A stretch of DNA of 64,000 nucleotides from assembly GCA_012520995.1 (NCBI GenBank), contig JAAYNI010000013.1, forward strand, positions 1 to 64,000, in the 5' to 3' direction. Within the stretch, counting starts at the first letter, position 1. Each line of letters opens with the position of its first letter. The DNA comes from Candidatus Rifleibacteriota bacterium (lineage in GTDB: Bacteria > Muiribacteriota > Ozemobacteria > Ozemobacterales > Ozemobacteraceae). Made by a program: the position numbers and the translations under genes. Below, one piece after another: positions 61,931 to 64,000 of this stretch. A model generated the notes under the pieces. The model did no database searches. It was not told where the DNA came from and saw only the letters and a program-made list of their open reading frames with translations.

Positions 61931-63205
61931 TTAGCTGTCGGGGTTTTCTGCTTTTACAATACGGTAGACCGCATCATTTACTCTGACTTCGCCTTCAAGC
62001 TTAACGCCTACAATTGCGGGAGCGGCAACTGATTCAATTTTCTGGTAATTTTCTTCTATTGAGAGAATTGTGTGGTTTTTTACGCCGGTTTTTGGACCTT
62101 GAAACATGAGAACTTCCCCCTCTTTCATGGAGCCTGCTTCAAGTTTAATTTCAGCGACCGAATGTTTTTTGAAGAAGTTCGTTACTTTGCCTACATGTTC
62201 TTTGCGATGGCTGGATTTAGAACCGTTTCCGCCAGCAAAATCGGCTATATCTCTGCCCATGTAATATCCCGGTGAAAAGCCGCGGTTGAAAACTGTATTC
62301 AGTTCTTGAACAAGGGAATCTTTTAGTTCTTGGAGTTCTTGCTCATCAGGCTTGTTTTTTTCGTTGCAATAGACATCGAGGAACTTTCTGTAGCATGAAA
62401 CAGTTGTATGAACATACTCCGGGCTTCTGCCTCTTCCTTCTATCTTAAGGCTGTTGGCTCCGGCCTCTATGATTTTGTCAAGAAAAGGCATTGTGCAGAG
62501 GTCTTTCGGTGACATCACATAATTATTGCCAATCACAAATTCTTTGCCGTCACGCAAGTCTCTGATTTCGTATTCGCGGCGGCAAGGCTGGCGGCATTCT
62601 CCTCTGTTTGCAGAAGTTCCGAACTGGAATTGAGACATGAAGCATCTGCCGCTGGTAGCTACGCACATGGCTCCATGTATAAACACTTCTATTGAAATTT
62701 GCTCGGCAGCTTCTCCCAAACGGGTTTTAAGGTTTTCTCGGATAAGCCTGATATCTTCAAGAGTGCATTCTCTGGCAAGCACAAAGCGTTTTATTCCGAA
62801 ATGTTTAAATAAAAATGCCATTGCAGCTGAATTGGAAACTGACATTTGAGTTGAAATAAAAGGCTCAAGTCCATATTTTTGCAACAGCTCTATAGCTGCA
62901 AAATCCCAGCAAATAACGGCATCGATCTTGGCTTCTTTAGCTAATATAACAGTTTTTTCAAGGAGCTCTAGTTCATTTTGATAAATTATTGTGTTAAGAG
63001 TAAGATAAGCTTTGGCGCCTGCTTTATGGATTCTTTCTGTTATTTCGTCCAATTGTTCAATGGAAAAGTTTTTTGCGCTTGAGCGCATGTTCAGGGGTCC
63101 AGCGCCAAAGTATACGGCATCAGCGCCAGCATCCAGTGCAGCTTGTAAGCTGATTTCGTTGCCCGCTGGAGCCATTAGTTCAACTTTTTTGGAAAAATTA
63201 TTCAT
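61931..63205 (-). CDS. Peptidase U32-family protein (tRNA hydroxylation-type)
   Basis: A 424-residue member of the U32 family. It shows the signature EVFIHGAMCVATSGRCFMSQFQFGTSANRGECRQPCRREYEI (residues about 165-206). The four cysteines there are the kind that hold an iron-sulfur cluster in TrhP/RlhA-like enzymes. The N-terminal barrel begins ELMAPAGNEISLQAALDAGADAVYFGAG. The C-terminal domain (GKVTNFFKKHSVAEIKLEAGSM) matches the longer, TrhP-like form, which uses prephenate to hydroxylate tRNA uridine 34. Despite the name it is unlikely to be a protease. It is a single gene. Confidence 0.88.
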   Translation of the reverse strand: MNNFSKKVELMAPAGNEISLQAALDAGADAVYFGAGPLNMRSSAKNFSIEQLDEITERIHKAGAKAYLTLNTIIYQNELELLEKTVILAKEAKIDAVICWDFAAIELLQKYGLEPFISTQMSVSNSAAMAFLFKHFGIKRFVLARECTLEDIRLIRENLKTRLGEAAEQISIEVFIHGAMCVATSGRCFMSQFQFGTSANRGECRQPCRREYEIRDLRDGKEFVIGNNYVMSPKDLCTMPFLDKIIEAGANSLKIEGRGRSPEYVHTTVSCYRKFLDVYCNEKNKPDEQELQELKDSLVQELNTVFNRGFSPGYYMGRDIADFAGGNGSKSSHRKEHVGKVTNFFKKHSVAEIKLEAGSMKEGEVLMFQGPKTGVKNHTILSIEENYQKIESVAAPAIVGVKLEGEVRVNDAVYRIVKAENPDS

Positions 63206-63267
63206 ACGGTAAAAAGCCTGTTTTGACGATTAGTAAATTGATATATCAAAGAGTTATAAGGAATAAA

Positions 63268-63726
63268 ATGAAAAAAATCAACTTCTTATTGATTACAGCA
63301 GTATTTGTTATTATTTCCGTCTTGGCTCTTTCCGCTCAAGAATTATATGAGGAGAACTTGGATTCGCTCCCTCTTTTCAGTCTTCAGGAAATAGATTTGC
63401 TTGTGGGTATTCCATCAGAGTCAGTTGAACCTTTGGATAAAAGGCGAAGCAGAGTGGATTTGTCCATAGGTCTTGAGGAAGCTGACAGATTAATGGTGGA
63501 TGAGTTTCCAATTGGCTCTGAAAACAGTCTTCAGGAAAACATTGCTACTTCATGGTATGATTTTTCTGAAGAAGAAATTACTCCTGAAGAATTGGAAGCG
63601 CAAATTTTAGATTTACTTGCAGAAACAGGCGATTTGGATGAAGTGGATGATTTTCTGCCTTATTCCGCAGATTCAGAGGAATTTTCAGAGGAAGATGAAG
63701 GCGAAGAATATTTATTTATGGATTGA
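63268..63726 (+). CDS. Small acidic exported protein
   Basis: A 152-residue protein of unknown family. The ATG at 63268 follows AAGGAATAAA; 15 codons upstream are also open but lack a site. A signal peptide (MKKINFLLITAVFVIISVLALSAQE) is followed by a strongly acidic mature part with clusters such as DFSEEEITPEELEAQILDLLAE and SADSEEFSEEDEGEEYLF. No cysteines are present in the mature region. It could bind cations or a basic partner. Confidence 0.65.
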   Translation: MKKINFLLITAVFVIISVLALSAQELYEENLDSLPLFSLQEIDLLVGIPSESVEPLDKRRSRVDLSIGLEEADRLMVDEFPIGSENSLQENIATSWYDFSEEEITPEELEAQILDLLAETGDLDEVDDFLPYSADSEEFSEEDEGEEYLFMD

Positions 63727-63807
63727 TATGACGCTTCTAATTGCAACTATTTCAAAGATGCGCTAGGTTTATTATATGAGCTTGTCACTTTGGAGGATCA
63801 AGAACCT

Positions 63808-64000
63808 ATGGCAAAAGCCAACAGAAGTATCTTTAATTTTGATGTAAAACTGGGCTTTAAACTGAAGTTCGCATTGATTTGTGTGATGATTTCGATTATC
63901 ACCGCTAATCTTGTAGGGGCTTTTGTTTATTTTATTTTCATAAGCAAAGTCATGAAGGAAATAACCCCTGTAGGAATGAGCGCTACATACGACATAGATG
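63808..64000 (+). CDS. Membrane protein, 5' part only
   Basis: The frame starts MAKANRSIFNFDVKLGFKLK after GGAGG (63792-63796), then has a membrane helix (FALICVMISIITANLVGAFVYFIFI) and runs to the window edge. The opening, a short cytoplasmic stretch then a long helix, is like many sensor or chemotaxis-type receptors, but 64 residues are not enough to tell. Confidence 0.6.
   Translation, partial: MAKANRSIFNFDVKLGFKLKFALICVMISIITANLVGAFVYFIFISKVMKEITPVGMSATYDID

Overview
The window is a chromosomal piece of a Gram-negative bacterium. It carries TolC, RND and membrane-fusion efflux genes, an Hsp70/DUF2760 cluster, an AsmA-like protein, MurJ, a lipoprotein and several signal peptides. Genes are tightly packed in operons, the DNA is moderately A+T-rich, and the usual bacterial code fits. 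No rRNA, tRNA, CRISPR array, phage structural gene or classical transposase was seen. The lineage cannot be fixed without searches. The MoxR/DUF58/BatA/DUF4159/DUF4175 block, the secreted amidotransferase-fold protein and the repeat-filled spacers suggest an uncultivated, probably anaerobic phylum (Riflebacteria-, PVC- or FCB-like); this is a weak inference.

Layout: 1-1250 has no gene but holds what looks like a stand-alone structured RNA of about 1 kb. It has a TTGACA-17-TATATT promoter, a predicted +1 that is the first base of a 9-bp helix closing against bases 1195-1203, many internal hairpins and an intrinsic terminator. Identical 22-bp inverted repeats bracket it; the same repeat forms one end of a GxxExxY gene cassette just downstream. 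Two such cassettes (1258-1750, 6751-7375) face each other around a methyltransferase, a PfkB kinase, a nucleotide-carrier-like transporter and murJ. From 21.7 to 7.4 kb a leftward MoxR-Bat-type operon runs moxR, DUF58, two vWA proteins, DUF4159, DUF4175, a TPR protein and a secreted amidotransferase-fold protein. From 21.9 to 25.8 kb there are an IPT/TIG lipoprotein, glutaminase, a PII-like protein and repeat-rich spacers.

From 25.2 to 32.5 kb lies a TetR-controlled RND pump operon: a consensus promoter, an operator, tetR frameshifted in an A10 tract, an outer-membrane channel, a fusion protein, the RND pump and the PII-like gene. Rightward from 32.6 to 40.2 kb are three SPFH (HflK/HflC-like) proteins, a heavy-metal P-type ATPase and a GT-C-like membrane glycosyltransferase. 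A GH13 amylase with a decayed tandem copy, a secreted basic/acidic repeat protein, an AsmA-like protein and mnmA follow. The DUF2760-Hsp70-Hsp70 operon comes next, then a fused WecA-like/WecG-like glycosyltransferase, prfC, a second poly-A-frameshifted gene, a GGCC-type (NgoPII-like) restriction-modification pair, a U32 peptidase-family protein, a small acidic exported protein and the start of a membrane protein cut by the window edge.

Spacers hold several dispersed repeat families: CACAGATTACACAGAT-type repeats, hairpin/G-run elements that often abut stop codons, and two smaller families. They account for most non-coding DNA outside the large RNA. All functions are read from sequence by eye; none was checked by database search.
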